DNA from: JAAYBY01 sp964654125
GTDB lineage: Bacteria; Bacillota; Clostridia; Saccharofermentanales; UBA5734
Assembly: GCA_964654125.1 (NCBI GenBank)
Contig: CAZZGG010000009.1
Coordinates: forward strand, 1 to 52,905
Length of the DNA: 52,905 nt
Direction of reading: 5' to 3'
Positions 1-8,841 of this stretch are shown piece by piece; position 1 is the stretch's first letter; every line of letters begins with the position of its first letter. Made by a program: the position numbers and the translations under genes. Under the pieces are notes generated by a model. The model did no database searches, was not told where the DNA came from, and was given only the letters and a program-made list of their open reading frames with translations.

Positions 1-74
1 TGAAGAAGGAATGAAACATAAAAGTTTATAGCTTTTTATAAGTTTTCAGTAACGGCAGATACAGGAGGGAGGAT

Positions 75-1268
75 ATGCAAGAGCAGTTTGGACTTTTCAT
101 CCACTGGGGTCTGTACAGCCTGACCGCCTACCATGAGCAGGTCAGAGCCAGGCTGATGCTAGGCCGGGCTGACTACGGGCAGCTGGCTGCAGTATTTAAT
201 CCGCAAGCCTTTGATCCGGCTAGTTGGTGCCGCCTGGCCAAAAGTGCTGGCATGAGCTATATTTGTTTTACAGCCAAGCACCATGATGGTTTTTGCCTCT
301 GGGATACAGCCGCTACCGATTTTAATGTCATGAACACACCTCTGGGCCAGGATGTCCTGGCCCAGCTGGCCAAGGCCTGCCAGAGCTACGGGCTCAGGCT
401 CTCCATCTACTATTCCTTGCCGGACTGGAACCAGCCCAATGCCTATAATCCAGCCAGCTCCCACCAATGCCCGCCTGAAGCGGGTGATGAGCCGGACAGC
501 CTGCTCTACAGAGAATTCGTCAAAAAGCAATTAACTGAACTTCTAACCCGTTATGGTCCTGTCTATACTCTGTTTTGGGACATTCCGCCCCAGATCCACG
601 ATCCTAGCCTCAATCAATATGCCAGATCTTTGCAGCCACAGATCATGATCAATGACCGCGGCTATGACCCAGGTGATTTCGCCACTCCGGAAAGGCAAGT
701 ACCACCCGGCCTGTGGTTTTCCAGTCCCACCGAAGCCTGCCAGTCAGTTGACCGGCAAAGCTGGGGCTGGCGCCTGCCGGAAGATTACTACACGGCCCCT
801 TATCTCAAGTCCAGCCTGGCCAGGATCATGGCCATGGGCGGCAGCTACCTGCTCAATGCCGGTCCGGACCAGGACGGCAGGATTGCCCCGGGTGCGGCCA
901 GGCTGATCGAACAATGCGGCGACTGGTACATCAGAGTCAAAGCAGCCTTTGGGGGCACTTCCCCCCTGCCCCGCCTGATGGCAGATGCCAGCCCCCAACA
1001 GCCTTTCCTGGCCCTGGCCAATGAAGAGGCAGTTTATCTGGTCTTTCCCGACAGCCTGGTTTCCAGCTCTCTCATCTTAAAGTCGATCCAGCAAAAGCCC
1101 AGCCGGGTCAGGCTGCTTAACGATGGCCGGGAGCTGGACTTTACTGTCACGACCTCACCTTTGCTCTGGAGCTGGGATAAAAAAAGCCTGGCACCGCCTT
1201 GCCTGCATCTGTTCCAGCTGCCGGCAGATGAATTCGCCCACGAACCTCTTGTTATTCAGATAGATTAG
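75..1268 (+). CDS. alpha-L-fucosidase (GH29 family)
   Basis: Predicted glycoside hydrolase family 29 enzyme that removes alpha-L-fucose from glycans. The protein opens with the GH29 entry motif FGLFIHWG (residues 5-12), has the family signature KHHDGF near residue 68, and has an FWD motif whose Asp169 is the likely nucleophile position. It is 397 residues, short for the family, and has no signal peptide, so it should act in the cytoplasm on imported oligosaccharides. The start is supported by AGGAGGG at 63-69, just before the ATG. The next gene follows after 24 bases on the same strand with its own AAGGAG, which suggests a two-gene operon. Family assignment is firm; the substrate is inferred. 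Confidence 0.88.
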   Translation: MQEQFGLFIHWGLYSLTAYHEQVRARLMLGRADYGQLAAVFNPQAFDPASWCRLAKSAGMSYICFTAKHHDGFCLWDTAATDFNVMNTPLGQDVLAQLAKACQSYGLRLSIYYSLPDWNQPNAYNPASSHQCPPEAGDEPDSLLYREFVKKQLTELLTRYGPVYTLFWDIPPQIHDPSLNQYARSLQPQIMINDRGYDPGDFATPERQVPPGLWFSSPTEACQSVDRQSWGWRLPEDYYTAPYLKSSLARIMAMGGSYLLNAGPDQDGRIAPGAARLIEQCGDWYIRVKAAFGGTSPLPRLMADASPQQPFLALANEEAVYLVFPDSLVSSSLILKSIQQKPSRVRLLNDGRELDFTVTTSPLLWSWDKKSLAPPCLHLFQLPADEFAHEPLVIQID

Positions 1269-1292
1269 CCTTACTAGAAAGGAGCTGACGAT

Positions 1293-2351
1293 ATGTCTTA
1301 TGCAGACGGCATGGCTGCCATTAATCTGGCCTGCCCGCCCCGGGTGCCCCGGACAGAATACTCTGCTGAAAGCCACTGGCCCCTGATCAGGCAAGTCACA
1401 GGTATCCAGGTTGACAATAGCAGTCCAGCAGACAAGATCGCAAAAGCCCGCCAGGCCTTTATGCAGGCCTGGTCCTATGATCTGATCTGGAATATCCTGA
1501 TCAGCAGCAAGGAGTTTGGTGATTTGCGCACCAGCATGGGCCATGCTGTATATGCTGACCAGGGGGCTGACTTTGACCAGGAAATCCACCAGATGATCCT
1601 GGAGCCTGAAGCTGTTTTTTCATTTGATCCCTGGCAGGCCTATGGCGCAAAGGACCAGGCGGAGCTGGTGCGGCGCTTTAACGCTGATTATGCGGATAAA
1701 TGTGCTTTTTTTCCGGACGCAGTCAATATGACCGGTATCTATATCACCTTGGTGTCAGGCCTGATCGATATGTTCGGCTGGGAGATCCTGCTCACAGCTG
1801 CCGGTCTGGACAGCCAGGGCTTTGGCGATCTGGCCAACCGTTATGCCGGCTGGATCCAGCAGTATTACAATGCTCTGGCCTTGTCAGATGCACCCGTGGT
1901 CATGTGTCACGACGACATTGTCTGGACCAGTGGAGCCTTCATACACCCGGACTGGTACAGGAAATATATTTTTCCCAACTACAAAAAATTCCTTGAACCC
2001 CTGCTGGCCAGAGGTAAAAAAGTGCTCTTCACTTCTGATGGAACCTACACGGAATTCTACGATGACCTGGCCGACTGTGGTTTTCACGGCTTTGTCCTGG
2101 AACCGACCTGCGACCTGGACCTGCTGGTCAAAAAGTATGGTCAGACCCATGTCATCATCGGCAATGCTGATACCCGCATCTTGCTGAATGGCGATAAAGC
2201 TGCTATCCGGGCTGAAGTGGCCCGCTGCCTGGACTTAGGGCGCAACTGCCCTGGCTTTTTCCTGGCTGTCGGCAATCATATCCCGGTCAACACCCCGGTT
2301 GACAGCCTGCTTTACTATCAGACCTGTTATGAGGAACTGAGCTGGCGCTGA
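1293..2351 (+). CDS. uroporphyrinogen decarboxylase family protein
   Basis: A 352-residue protein with the TIM-barrel fold features of the URO-D/MtaA/CmuA family. These include the segment HDDIVWTSGAFIHPDWYRKY followed by a conserved FPNYKK-like stretch, and the late motif IIGNADTR. No other heme gene is nearby, and the company of a fucosidase makes true heme synthesis unlikely. Many such paralogs in anaerobes are corrinoid-dependent methyltransferases or lack a known role, so the function here is open. AAGGAG lies at 1279-1284. The stop sits five bases from the stop of the convergent downstream gene, leaving no room for a separate terminator. Confidence 0.75.
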   Translation: MSYADGMAAINLACPPRVPRTEYSAESHWPLIRQVTGIQVDNSSPADKIAKARQAFMQAWSYDLIWNILISSKEFGDLRTSMGHAVYADQGADFDQEIHQMILEPEAVFSFDPWQAYGAKDQAELVRRFNADYADKCAFFPDAVNMTGIYITLVSGLIDMFGWEILLTAAGLDSQGFGDLANRYAGWIQQYYNALALSDAPVVMCHDDIVWTSGAFIHPDWYRKYIFPNYKKFLEPLLARGKKVLFTSDGTYTEFYDDLADCGFHGFVLEPTCDLDLLVKKYGQTHVIIGNADTRILLNGDKAAIRAEVARCLDLGRNCPGFFLAVGNHIPVNTPVDSLLYYQTCYEELSWR

Positions 2352-2356
2352 GCTTT

Positions 2357-3541
2357 TTATTCAGAAGCAAAATTATCAAAATAGCCCTGAATCAAGACGA
2401 TCGGCGTGCCCTTGTCGCCGCTGCCACTGACCAGATCGCAAAGAGAACCTAACAGATCAGTCATATGGCGTGGTGTGGTGCCTAAACTGGCAGCCGGTTC
2501 TGTGTCCTGGGCGGAAATCTTTTGGCGCAGGGCCGCTGCAGCTGCCTTTTCATCCAGATCGCCCAGCTCATTGTCAACAATATATTTCATCTTGCTTTCT
2601 TTTCTCAAGCCAGTCAAACCATCTGTAAAACCTGGTGCAACAACCGGGTCAGCCAGTTCCCAGATCCGGCCTTGGGGATCTTTAAAGGCGCCATCTCCAT
2701 AGACCATGACCTCCAGCTCCAGGCCGGTTTTTGCTTTGAGCAGCTGCTGGACCTGGCGGACAAAGGACTGGCTGTCCCTGGGGAAAAGCTTGAGGGTGCT
2801 GTCACTGGCCTGGTTAGAGCCATAAAGACCGTATTCCGGATTATAACCTCTTCCGGCTGCTGGGGAGCAAAGCAGGTCATCCAGGCCCAGGACAGTTTGA
2901 GCACCGGCCCGTTCAAGCTGTTTTTTCCAGCGCCGGCGTTCATGCACAGCTGCCACCAGAACATGGGGGGAATACTTTAAAGCTGCCCGGCAGTCGTTAG
3001 CCAGTACAATCTTGATATTGTCATCCACTGCCAGACTTTTATATAACTCAATATAATCCAGGCCAGTAAAGGGGTGGACAAAATCATGGCCAAATGCTGC
3101 CCGGAATTCTGCTTCCGTCAGTATATCTGTATAGGGATTAATGCCTGCTTCATCCAGCTCTTCAACCTGCATCAAATGGTTGCCTACTTCATCACAGGGA
3201 TAACTGAGCATGACCGTGATCTGACGGCGGCTGGCTGCCAGGCCTTTTAGAATCAAGGCAAAACGGTTGCGGCTGAGGATAGGAAACAAAACAACGAAAT
3301 CACCTGGCATCTTCTGCAAGATCTCAGCAGAAACATCCTCAACAGAAGCATAATTGCCCTGGGCGCGAGCCAGTAAGGACTCAGTAATACCAACAATATC
3401 CTGATTTCTCAAGCAAAAAGCACCGTTTTCCTGCGCTTTAAGCAAGGTTTCAACAACCAGCGGTGCCAGATCATCTCCCGCCCGTATAATCGGCGCTCTC
3501 ACCCCATAGGCCACTGTCCCGACAGATCTGCTTGATCTCAT
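2357..3541 (-). CDS. CofE-like (F420-0:glutamate ligase domain) protein
   Basis: A 394-residue protein whose N-terminal half resembles the coenzyme F420-0:L-glutamate ligase domain: GTVAYGVRAPIIRAGDDL near the start, followed by NQDIVGITESLLARAQG. Homologs of this length occur in Clostridia without an F420 pathway, and no other F420 gene is visible here. It is therefore probably an amide- or peptide-bond-forming ligase with another substrate. The ATG at 3541 is chosen because AAGGAGAGG precedes it closely; an upstream TTG at 3568 lacks such a site. A good promoter lies at 3607-3635. The family is recognised; the reaction is not established. Confidence 0.65.
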   Translation of the reverse strand: MRSSRSVGTVAYGVRAPIIRAGDDLAPLVVETLLKAQENGAFCLRNQDIVGITESLLARAQGNYASVEDVSAEILQKMPGDFVVLFPILSRNRFALILKGLAASRRQITVMLSYPCDEVGNHLMQVEELDEAGINPYTDILTEAEFRAAFGHDFVHPFTGLDYIELYKSLAVDDNIKIVLANDCRAALKYSPHVLVAAVHERRRWKKQLERAGAQTVLGLDDLLCSPAAGRGYNPEYGLYGSNQASDSTLKLFPRDSQSFVRQVQQLLKAKTGLELEVMVYGDGAFKDPQGRIWELADPVVAPGFTDGLTGLRKESKMKYIVDNELGDLDEKAAAAALRQKISAQDTEPAASLGTTPRHMTDLLGSLCDLVSGSGDKGTPIVLIQGYFDNFASE

Positions 3542-3606
3542 GCTAATCCTCTCCTTATGCATTGCCAATCGTCCAATCTTGCAATATCACATTAGAACCA
3601 GCTAAT

Positions 3607-3635
3607 ATAGTAACTTTATTAGCAGTTTTTTGCAA
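3607..3635 (-). promoter_or_regulatory. sigma-A-type promoter for the CofE-like gene
   Basis: Read on the minus strand, TTGCAA (3630-3635) and TACTAT (3607-3612) are separated by 17 bases and lie about 65 bases before the chosen start codon. This is inferred from consensus and spacing only. Confidence 0.5.
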
Positions 3636-3674
3636 TAAGCATGTCTTATTTTTGCATTTTACAAGCAACCCGCC

Positions 3675-4778
3675 TTACTGTCGGATCAGGCCGCTCAGCC
3701 GGACCAGATCCTTGGCCAGGTCCGGATCAGCTGCAATAAAAGTATTTTCCTTTTGCCGGGCAAAGCTAAGGGCCGCTTCCATGCCCAGCAGGATCGGCCT
3801 GGGGTCAATCCTGTGGCGCAGGCAAAGATCAAAGGCTCCAGCCAGGCGATCAGATGCGGCCAGCTTGCGCGGGACATCCCGCCCCACCCGCTCAACAGTG
3901 TCAGCCAGCCTTTGGTTATTAAAACGTAAAAGCAGGTCATCAACATGATCGGTTAGATCCGCCAGGCTCTGATCATGTTCCAGAGCCAGCGCCTGGGCAG
4001 AGGCCAGCATGCCGGCCCGGGTGATCTTGTAAAGAAGCGGGTCGCGGACAGCCTGATAGATATAGTGCTGGCCTGAAACAAAGCCCAGATAGGCTAAAAG
4101 AGCATGGCCCAGATTATGGATATATAACTTTCTTTGCTCATAAAAGGCGAAAGGGCTCACTGGCATCATATTCTTTATAGCAGGGATCTGGCCGGCAAAA
4201 CCAGCCTGGTCCACCGGCAGCTGGCAATAAGGTTCAACAAAAATGCGCAGGATATTGCCAGCCTGCATTGCTTTTGTCATGACTGGCACCATGCGGCCGA
4301 CTGAAGCAGCAATAAAACCGGCCCTGCTGCTGACAAGATCCTGCAAGTTTGGCTCTAGTTTAGCTTTTACCAGATCTCTGAGATAGCGGTCAGCCCCAAT
4401 CAGATTTTCGCAGACAATTATATTAAGAGGCGGAGCAGTCTTATCCTGCCAGCGCAGCTTAAGTCCTGCTGCAATATTAGCAGCTATATGGGGCAGGACC
4501 GGTCCGCCAACAGCTGTGGCCATTATCTCGGCCTGGCTGATCGCCAAAGCCACATCCTTTTTTTCCAGTCCGTTGACTGCCCGCACATTCTTAATAGTAA
4601 TTTCTGTTTCAGCAGATGCAGAAACTAACTTAATCGGATAGCTGGCCTGGCTATTCAGTTCCCGGACCAGATCCTGGCTGATATCAATAAATGTCGTCTC
4701 ATAACCCGATTCATAAAAGAGCTGGGCGATAAAACCACGCCCGATATTACCTGCTCCATAGATCACTGCTTTTTTCAT
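3675..4778 (-). CDS. mtlD: mannitol-1-phosphate 5-dehydrogenase
   Basis: NAD-dependent oxidation of mannitol 1-phosphate to fructose 6-phosphate in the cytosol. The 367-residue protein begins with the Rossmann motif YGAGNIGRGFIAQLF. It also has VCENLIGADRYLR and the C-terminal helical domain typical of the long-chain polyol dehydrogenases. The ATG at 4778 is preferred over an in-frame codon at 4805 because AAGGAG precedes it and the protein then starts at the Rossmann fold. No mannitol PTS gene is visible, so the substrate supply must be encoded elsewhere. A MazG-like gene lies 36 bases upstream on the same strand and may be cotranscribed. Confidence 0.88.
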   Translation of the reverse strand: MKKAVIYGAGNIGRGFIAQLFYESGYETTFIDISQDLVRELNSQASYPIKLVSASAETEITIKNVRAVNGLEKKDVALAISQAEIMATAVGGPVLPHIAANIAAGLKLRWQDKTAPPLNIIVCENLIGADRYLRDLVKAKLEPNLQDLVSSRAGFIAASVGRMVPVMTKAMQAGNILRIFVEPYCQLPVDQAGFAGQIPAIKNMMPVSPFAFYEQRKLYIHNLGHALLAYLGFVSGQHYIYQAVRDPLLYKITRAGMLASAQALALEHDQSLADLTDHVDDLLLRFNNQRLADTVERVGRDVPRKLAASDRLAGAFDLCLRHRIDPRPILLGMEAALSFARQKENTFIAADPDLAKDLVRLSGLIRQ

Positions 4779-4814
4779 AAGGCTCCTTTTTCTCCTGGCA
4801 TCCACATCTGTATT

Positions 4815-5171
4815 TTAACATGGATCAGGCCTTTTTTCCGGGGCGACAACTGGGTATCGCAGTGCATTTTTGCTGGCCTTAGCAAGTACAGCACCCGCCA
4901 TGTCAATATCATAGTGGTTGGCCAGACGGCACAGATACCAGAAGACATCAGCCAGTTCTTCTTCCAGATGAGTGAATGTGTCCGGCTGCCTGATCTTTTG
5001 ATCTGTTTCATCAGAGTGGAGCCACTGGAAGATCTCGGCCAGCTCAGCCGCCTCAACAATCAGGGCCATGGCCAGGTCCTTGCCATTTTCTCCTGCTGTC
5101 CAATGGCGCTCGGCACAAAAATCTGCGATGTATTGCCTGATCAAGCCCAAGCTTGTTGTTTGATCCGTCAT
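4815..5171 (-). CDS. MazG-like nucleotide pyrophosphohydrolase
   Basis: A 118-residue all-alpha NTP pyrophosphohydrolase of the MazG/RS21-C6 type, likely to hydrolyse dCTP or modified nucleotides to monophosphates. The metal-binding helices are visible as EAAELAEIFQW (about residues 38-48) and EEELADVFWYL (about residues 72-82), giving the expected EExxE-like and ExxD pattern. Family members usually end with an AxxKxxxNAxxYP motif, seen here as KASKNALRYPV. It precedes mtlD on the same strand by 36 bases, but no functional link is obvious; house-cleaning of nucleotides is the general role. Confidence 0.83.
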   Translation of the reverse strand: MTDQTTSLGLIRQYIADFCAERHWTAGENGKDLAMALIVEAAELAEIFQWLHSDETDQKIRQPDTFTHLEEELADVFWYLCRLANHYDIDMAGAVLAKASKNALRYPVVAPEKRPDPC

Positions 5172-5331
5172 GTTAGATCCCTACCTTTCCTTGCTTATTT
5201 TACCAGATCGCCGGCCTAGCTTGGCGCTTGTTTTTGCCAGCTGTGAAACCACCCTTGACTAAGCCTGGACCAGATGGCAAACTCTAGGTCACTTGAGAAG
5301 ATCGGCATTAATTTTTTTGCTGAGGTATGTA

Positions 5332-6672
5332 ATGGCTGCTATTTTTGACAAGATCAGGTACTCGGATTTTTTCCGTGTTTTCAATTTCAGCGATGATCTG
5401 GCCAAGGGCAGGTCTTTTTTGCTGATCAACACCCTCATTTCCAGTATTGCCAATGTTTTTATCTCCGGCGTTTTTTACACTGGCTTTTTAGCCTTGAATG
5501 GAATTGATATTGTCCGGGTTGGAGTTATTGCTTTTATACCCTACATCGCCTGGGGAATCAGTTTATTTTCACCAGTCCTCCTGAGTAAGATTAAAAAAAG
5601 ACGCTTTATCCTGATCGCAAATATTATCTTTTATTATGCCATGGTGGTCATTGCCACCACCCTGATGCCTCTTTTTGTGCAGGATTATGGCCGGCGCACA
5701 CTCTGGTTTGCTGTTTTTCTCTTCCTGGGTAATGCCTCAAATGCTCTATTTGGCTCAGGCGCTGCAGCCTGGCATATCAATTTCCTGCCCAAAGGCGACG
5801 ATCGCAATATTTACTTTTCCTACTCCAACCTGATCAGTGCCCTGGTGGGAACCACTACCGCCATCACGGCTTCAATCATTGCCGACCGCCTGGCCGGCTC
5901 ACCCAGGCAAGCCATGATTATCACCAACTCACGCTATCTAGCAGCTGCTGTTTTGGTCATCAGTGCCATGCTCCTGTATCTGGTTCCCAAAGAGTATCCC
6001 TACACCAACATAAACAAGAAGATTACAGCCCTTGATATAATCCGCCTGCCGCTGCGTTCCCGAAAATTTCTCCTGACAGCCTCCATCGCCATGCTTTGGA
6101 GCGGTTTTGCCAATATCAACAGCAGCACCTGGATTTATTATGTGCTTAACACTGTCCAGCTGGGCTATACCTATACCTACATCGGCTCAATCGTCAATGC
6201 TGTTTGCAGCGCTTTCCTGCTCCGCTACTGGCGCCGGGCCATCAGCCTTTATTCCTGGTTCACCATGCTTTTATTCACCGTCTTCTGCACTGCCAGCCTG
6301 GAGTTTTTGATTGCTTTTTCCACCAGCCAGACAAAGTGGGTTTATGTGACAGTCAGTATCTTGCAAGGTTTTATTTCAGTCGGCACCAGCCTGGTTTTTG
6401 CTAATATGTTTTATGTCAATTTACCTAAGGGCAACACAGATGTCTACATTACTTTTTGGAATTTTTCAGCCAATATCAGTGTCCTGATCGGTTCTGTTTT
6501 CGGGACGGCCTTTTTGTCCTTAACCGAGCCGCATGGTCCCTGGCAGATCCTGGGCCTGCCCTTTCATGGCTCACAATTTCTCGTCCTGATCAAAGCAGTC
6601 ACCCTTTTGGGGCTCTGTGTCTACATCAGGCGCATTACAGACAAGATCCAGCCTGATCCGGAAGAAGAATAA
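5332..6672 (+). CDS. MFS-type permease
   Basis: A 446-residue polytopic membrane protein with about twelve hydrophobic segments and basic loops such as SKIKKRR after the third or fourth segment, the layout of a major facilitator. The ATG at 5332 is preferred because TGAGGT lies six to seven bases ahead of it; an upstream TTG at 5293 has no such site. There is no signature that tells the substrate. Related Clostridial proteins often sit near sugar genes, and mtlD and a fucosidase are close by, so a sugar or oligosaccharide substrate is possible but unproven. Confidence 0.7.
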   Translation: MAAIFDKIRYSDFFRVFNFSDDLAKGRSFLLINTLISSIANVFISGVFYTGFLALNGIDIVRVGVIAFIPYIAWGISLFSPVLLSKIKKRRFILIANIIFYYAMVVIATTLMPLFVQDYGRRTLWFAVFLFLGNASNALFGSGAAAWHINFLPKGDDRNIYFSYSNLISALVGTTTAITASIIADRLAGSPRQAMIITNSRYLAAAVLVISAMLLYLVPKEYPYTNINKKITALDIIRLPLRSRKFLLTASIAMLWSGFANINSSTWIYYVLNTVQLGYTYTYIGSIVNAVCSAFLLRYWRRAISLYSWFTMLLFTVFCTASLEFLIAFSTSQTKWVYVTVSILQGFISVGTSLVFANMFYVNLPKGNTDVYITFWNFSANISVLIGSVFGTAFLSLTEPHGPWQILGLPFHGSQFLVLIKAVTLLGLCVYIRRITDKIQPDPEEE

Positions 6673-6710
6673 TAATATATTTTGCTGGTAACACAGCTCA
6701 CAGCTTGTTT

Positions 6711-6740
6711 TTGGCACTCCTGATATTATTAATTTAAGAT
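6711..6740 (+). promoter_or_regulatory. possible promoter for superoxide dismutase
   Basis: TTGGCA (6711-6716) and TAAGAT (6735-6740) are 18 bases apart, about 60 bases before the sodA start. The match is moderate. Confidence 0.35.
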
Positions 6741-6798
6741 AATTACCGCCACGACTGCTTTATTTCCCCAGTTGCGGCAATGATACAGGAGGATGCCT

Positions 6799-7404
6799 AT
6801 GTATTACAAATTACCGGGACTTAGTTACCCTTATGATGCACTTGAACCACATATTGATGCGCGCACCATGGAGATCCACTACACCAAACATCACCAGGCC
6901 TATATTGACAATGTGAATAAGGCTCTGGCAGGCCATACTGATCTGGCAGCCAAATCCGTTGAAGATCTGATTGCCGATCTTGACGCCGTCCCCGCCGATA
7001 TCAGGACAGCTGTCAGGAATAATGGCGGAGGGCATGCCAATCACAGCTTGTTCTGGACCGTGATCGGGCCAGACAAGGGCGGTAATCCCACAGGCAAGCT
7101 GGCCGCAGCTATTGATGAAACCTTCGGCAGCTTTGCTAATTTTAAAGATGAGTTTGCCAAGGCAGCAGCCACCCGCTTTGGCAGCGGTTGGGCCTGGCTG
7201 GCCAAGGACAAGGATGGTAAGCTTTTGGTTTATTCAACCCCCAACCAGGACTCACCTCTGATGGAGGGCAAAAAGCCTCTGCTTGGCCTGGATGTCTGGG
7301 AGCATGCCTATTATCTCAAATATCAGAATAGGCGGCCAGATTATGTGACGGCTTTTTGGCATCTTGTTGACTGGAAAAAAGTAGCCCAATATTATGACAA
7401 CTGA
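6799..7404 (+). CDS. sodA: superoxide dismutase, Mn type
   Basis: Converts superoxide to oxygen and hydrogen peroxide in the cytosol. The 201-residue protein carries the four metal ligands His27, His82, Asp165 and His169 (in MEIHYTKHH, HANHSLFW and DVWEHAYY). Residues near the metal, GGHANH and Gln150 in TPNQDSPL, match manganese rather than iron enzymes, although cambialistic use is possible. The ATG at 6799 is chosen because AGGAGG (6787-6792) is then six bases away. The ATG at 6793 directly abuts that site and cannot be used with it. The gene is monocistronic, followed by a strong terminator. Its presence suggests exposure to oxygen in an otherwise anaerobe-like gene set. Confidence 0.93.
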   Translation: MYYKLPGLSYPYDALEPHIDARTMEIHYTKHHQAYIDNVNKALAGHTDLAAKSVEDLIADLDAVPADIRTAVRNNGGGHANHSLFWTVIGPDKGGNPTGKLAAAIDETFGSFANFKDEFAKAAATRFGSGWAWLAKDKDGKLLVYSTPNQDSPLMEGKKPLLGLDVWEHAYYLKYQNRRPDYVTAFWHLVDWKKVAQYYDN

Positions 7405-7437
7405 CCAGCAGGTAGATTAAGCCAACAGGCTAAAATA

Positions 7438-7475
7438 AATCCAGCCGGACAGGCAACTGTGCGGCTGGATTTTTT
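7438..7475 (+). terminator. intrinsic terminator after sodA
   Basis: Perfect 10-bp inverted repeat AATCCAGCCG (7438-7447) and CGGCTGGATT (7462-7471), followed by a T run to 7475. It lies between convergent sodA and the MalY/PatB gene. The AAT ahead of the stem gives only a weak tail for the minus strand. Confidence 0.85.
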
Positions 7476-7494
7476 ATGGAATAAACTTGTTTTG

Positions 7495-8664
7495 TTAAAG
7501 GCTGGCAACAGCCTGCTTTAGTTTTTCCAGTCCATTAAGCAGAGCCTGGCGCGGCAGGGCCAGATTGATCCGCTCAAAGTTAGTTGCAGTTTTACCGAAT
7601 ATGGAACCGGAAACCAGGTAGAGATCGTGGCTTTCCAGCCAGCTTTGGCGTTCTTGCCAGGACATCTGCAGAGCCTGCATATTGATCCAGCCCAGATAGG
7701 TGCCTTCCAGTTGGCTGACCGGTAATTGAGGCAGCTCCCGCATCATATAGTTATTAAATAAAAGCAGATTACCCCGCAAATAAGCCAGCAGGGCCAAATA
7801 CCAGTCTTCAGCTTTCTCATAAGCAGCCTGGCAGGCGACGGTGCCGAAATAATTGGTGCTGGTCAGCCCTGCTCTTTCTTGAGCTAACTGGAATTGTTGT
7901 TTTATTTTTTGATTGGGTATGATCAGGTTGGCATTACCCAGACTGGCCAGATTAAAGGTTTTACTGGGCGAGCTGCAGATGACCAGGTTATCCAAAGCAT
8001 CTGTAATACAGCCCAAGGATGTATGGGGATGGCTGGAAAAAACCAGATCAGCATGGATTTCATCGGAGATGATCAGGATATTATTTTGCCGGCAGATCTG
8101 GACCAGTTTAAGCAGCTCTTCTTTATGCCAGACCCGGCCCACGGGATTATGGGGACTACATAATATAAGCATCCGGGCACTGGGATCTGCCGCTTTAGTG
8201 GCCAGGTCAGCCAGGTCCATCGTGTAGGTATTGCCTGTCTGGCATAAATTGTTGGCCAGCAGTTTGCGGCCCTGCTTTTCCACAGCTTGATAAATCGGCG
8301 GATAAACAGGTGGCTGCACTATAATACCGTCTCCAGGCTCTGTGTAGATACTAACTAGCCGGTAAAGGGCCTGGACAATATTAGGCACCTGGACCAGCCA
8401 TTGGGGCTGGCAGTCATAGCCATGCCTTCTTTTTTGCCAGGCGCAGACTGCTGCATAATAGTCAGCTTGGGCTGTATGGTAACCAAAAATAGCTCCTTGG
8501 GCCGCCTTCTGCAGGGCTGCGCTTATTTCAGGTGCAGTTTTAAAGTCCATATCAGCCACTGAAAAAGGAAAGATACCTGCAGCCGGCTTTTCATCCAGCT
8601 GGCGCCACTTGGCTGAACCAGTCTGATAACGGGGGTGGAGAGTGTCAAAATCATAAACAGGCAT
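7495..8664 (-). CDS. MalY/PatB-type PLP-dependent C-S lyase or aminotransferase
   Basis: A fold-type I pyridoxal-phosphate enzyme of 389 residues in the MalY/PatB group, which usually cleaves cystathionine to homocysteine, pyruvate and ammonia. Visible marks are FPFSVADMDF, CSPHNPVGRVW, the Asp-containing ISDEIHADLV, and the PLP lysine in SPSKTFNLASLGNANLI. The ATG at 8664 gives the family-typical start MPVYDFDTLHPR. A TTG at 8736 would add 24 unlike residues and has no ribosome binding site. The site before 8664 is weak (AAGAAGAG). E. coli MalY also modulates the maltose regulator; whether that holds here cannot be told. Confidence 0.82.
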   Translation of the reverse strand: MPVYDFDTLHPRYQTGSAKWRQLDEKPAAGIFPFSVADMDFKTAPEISAALQKAAQGAIFGYHTAQADYYAAVCAWQKRRHGYDCQPQWLVQVPNIVQALYRLVSIYTEPGDGIIVQPPVYPPIYQAVEKQGRKLLANNLCQTGNTYTMDLADLATKAADPSARMLILCSPHNPVGRVWHKEELLKLVQICRQNNILIISDEIHADLVFSSHPHTSLGCITDALDNLVICSSPSKTFNLASLGNANLIIPNQKIKQQFQLAQERAGLTSTNYFGTVACQAAYEKAEDWYLALLAYLRGNLLLFNNYMMRELPQLPVSQLEGTYLGWINMQALQMSWQERQSWLESHDLYLVSGSIFGKTATNFERINLALPRQALLNGLEKLKQAVASL

Positions 8665-8792
8665 AATACATTTCTCTTCTTTACCAGTTTTTTGTTCTCT
8701 CCAAGAATAGGCTGCCCGCACATTTTTGTCAAACAAACTGGCCTCTGGCTAAAAAGGATGCTTATGTAACATATTTATGATCAATACTTTGT

Positions 8793-8798
8793 TATAAT
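8793..8798 (+). promoter_or_regulatory. consensus -10 element before the lipoprotein gene
   Basis: TATAAT at 8793-8798, 43 bases before the start codon at 8842. No clear -35 box accompanies it. Confidence 0.35.
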
Positions 8799-8841
8799 CC
8801 AGATAGTCCACTATTATCAGGCATATGGGAGGGGTAAGGTC

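Noticed and set aside
6793..6798. ATG at 6793 as the start of superoxide dismutase
   Set aside because: It directly abuts the AGGAGG site; the ATG at 6799 has proper spacing and gives the family-typical N-terminus.
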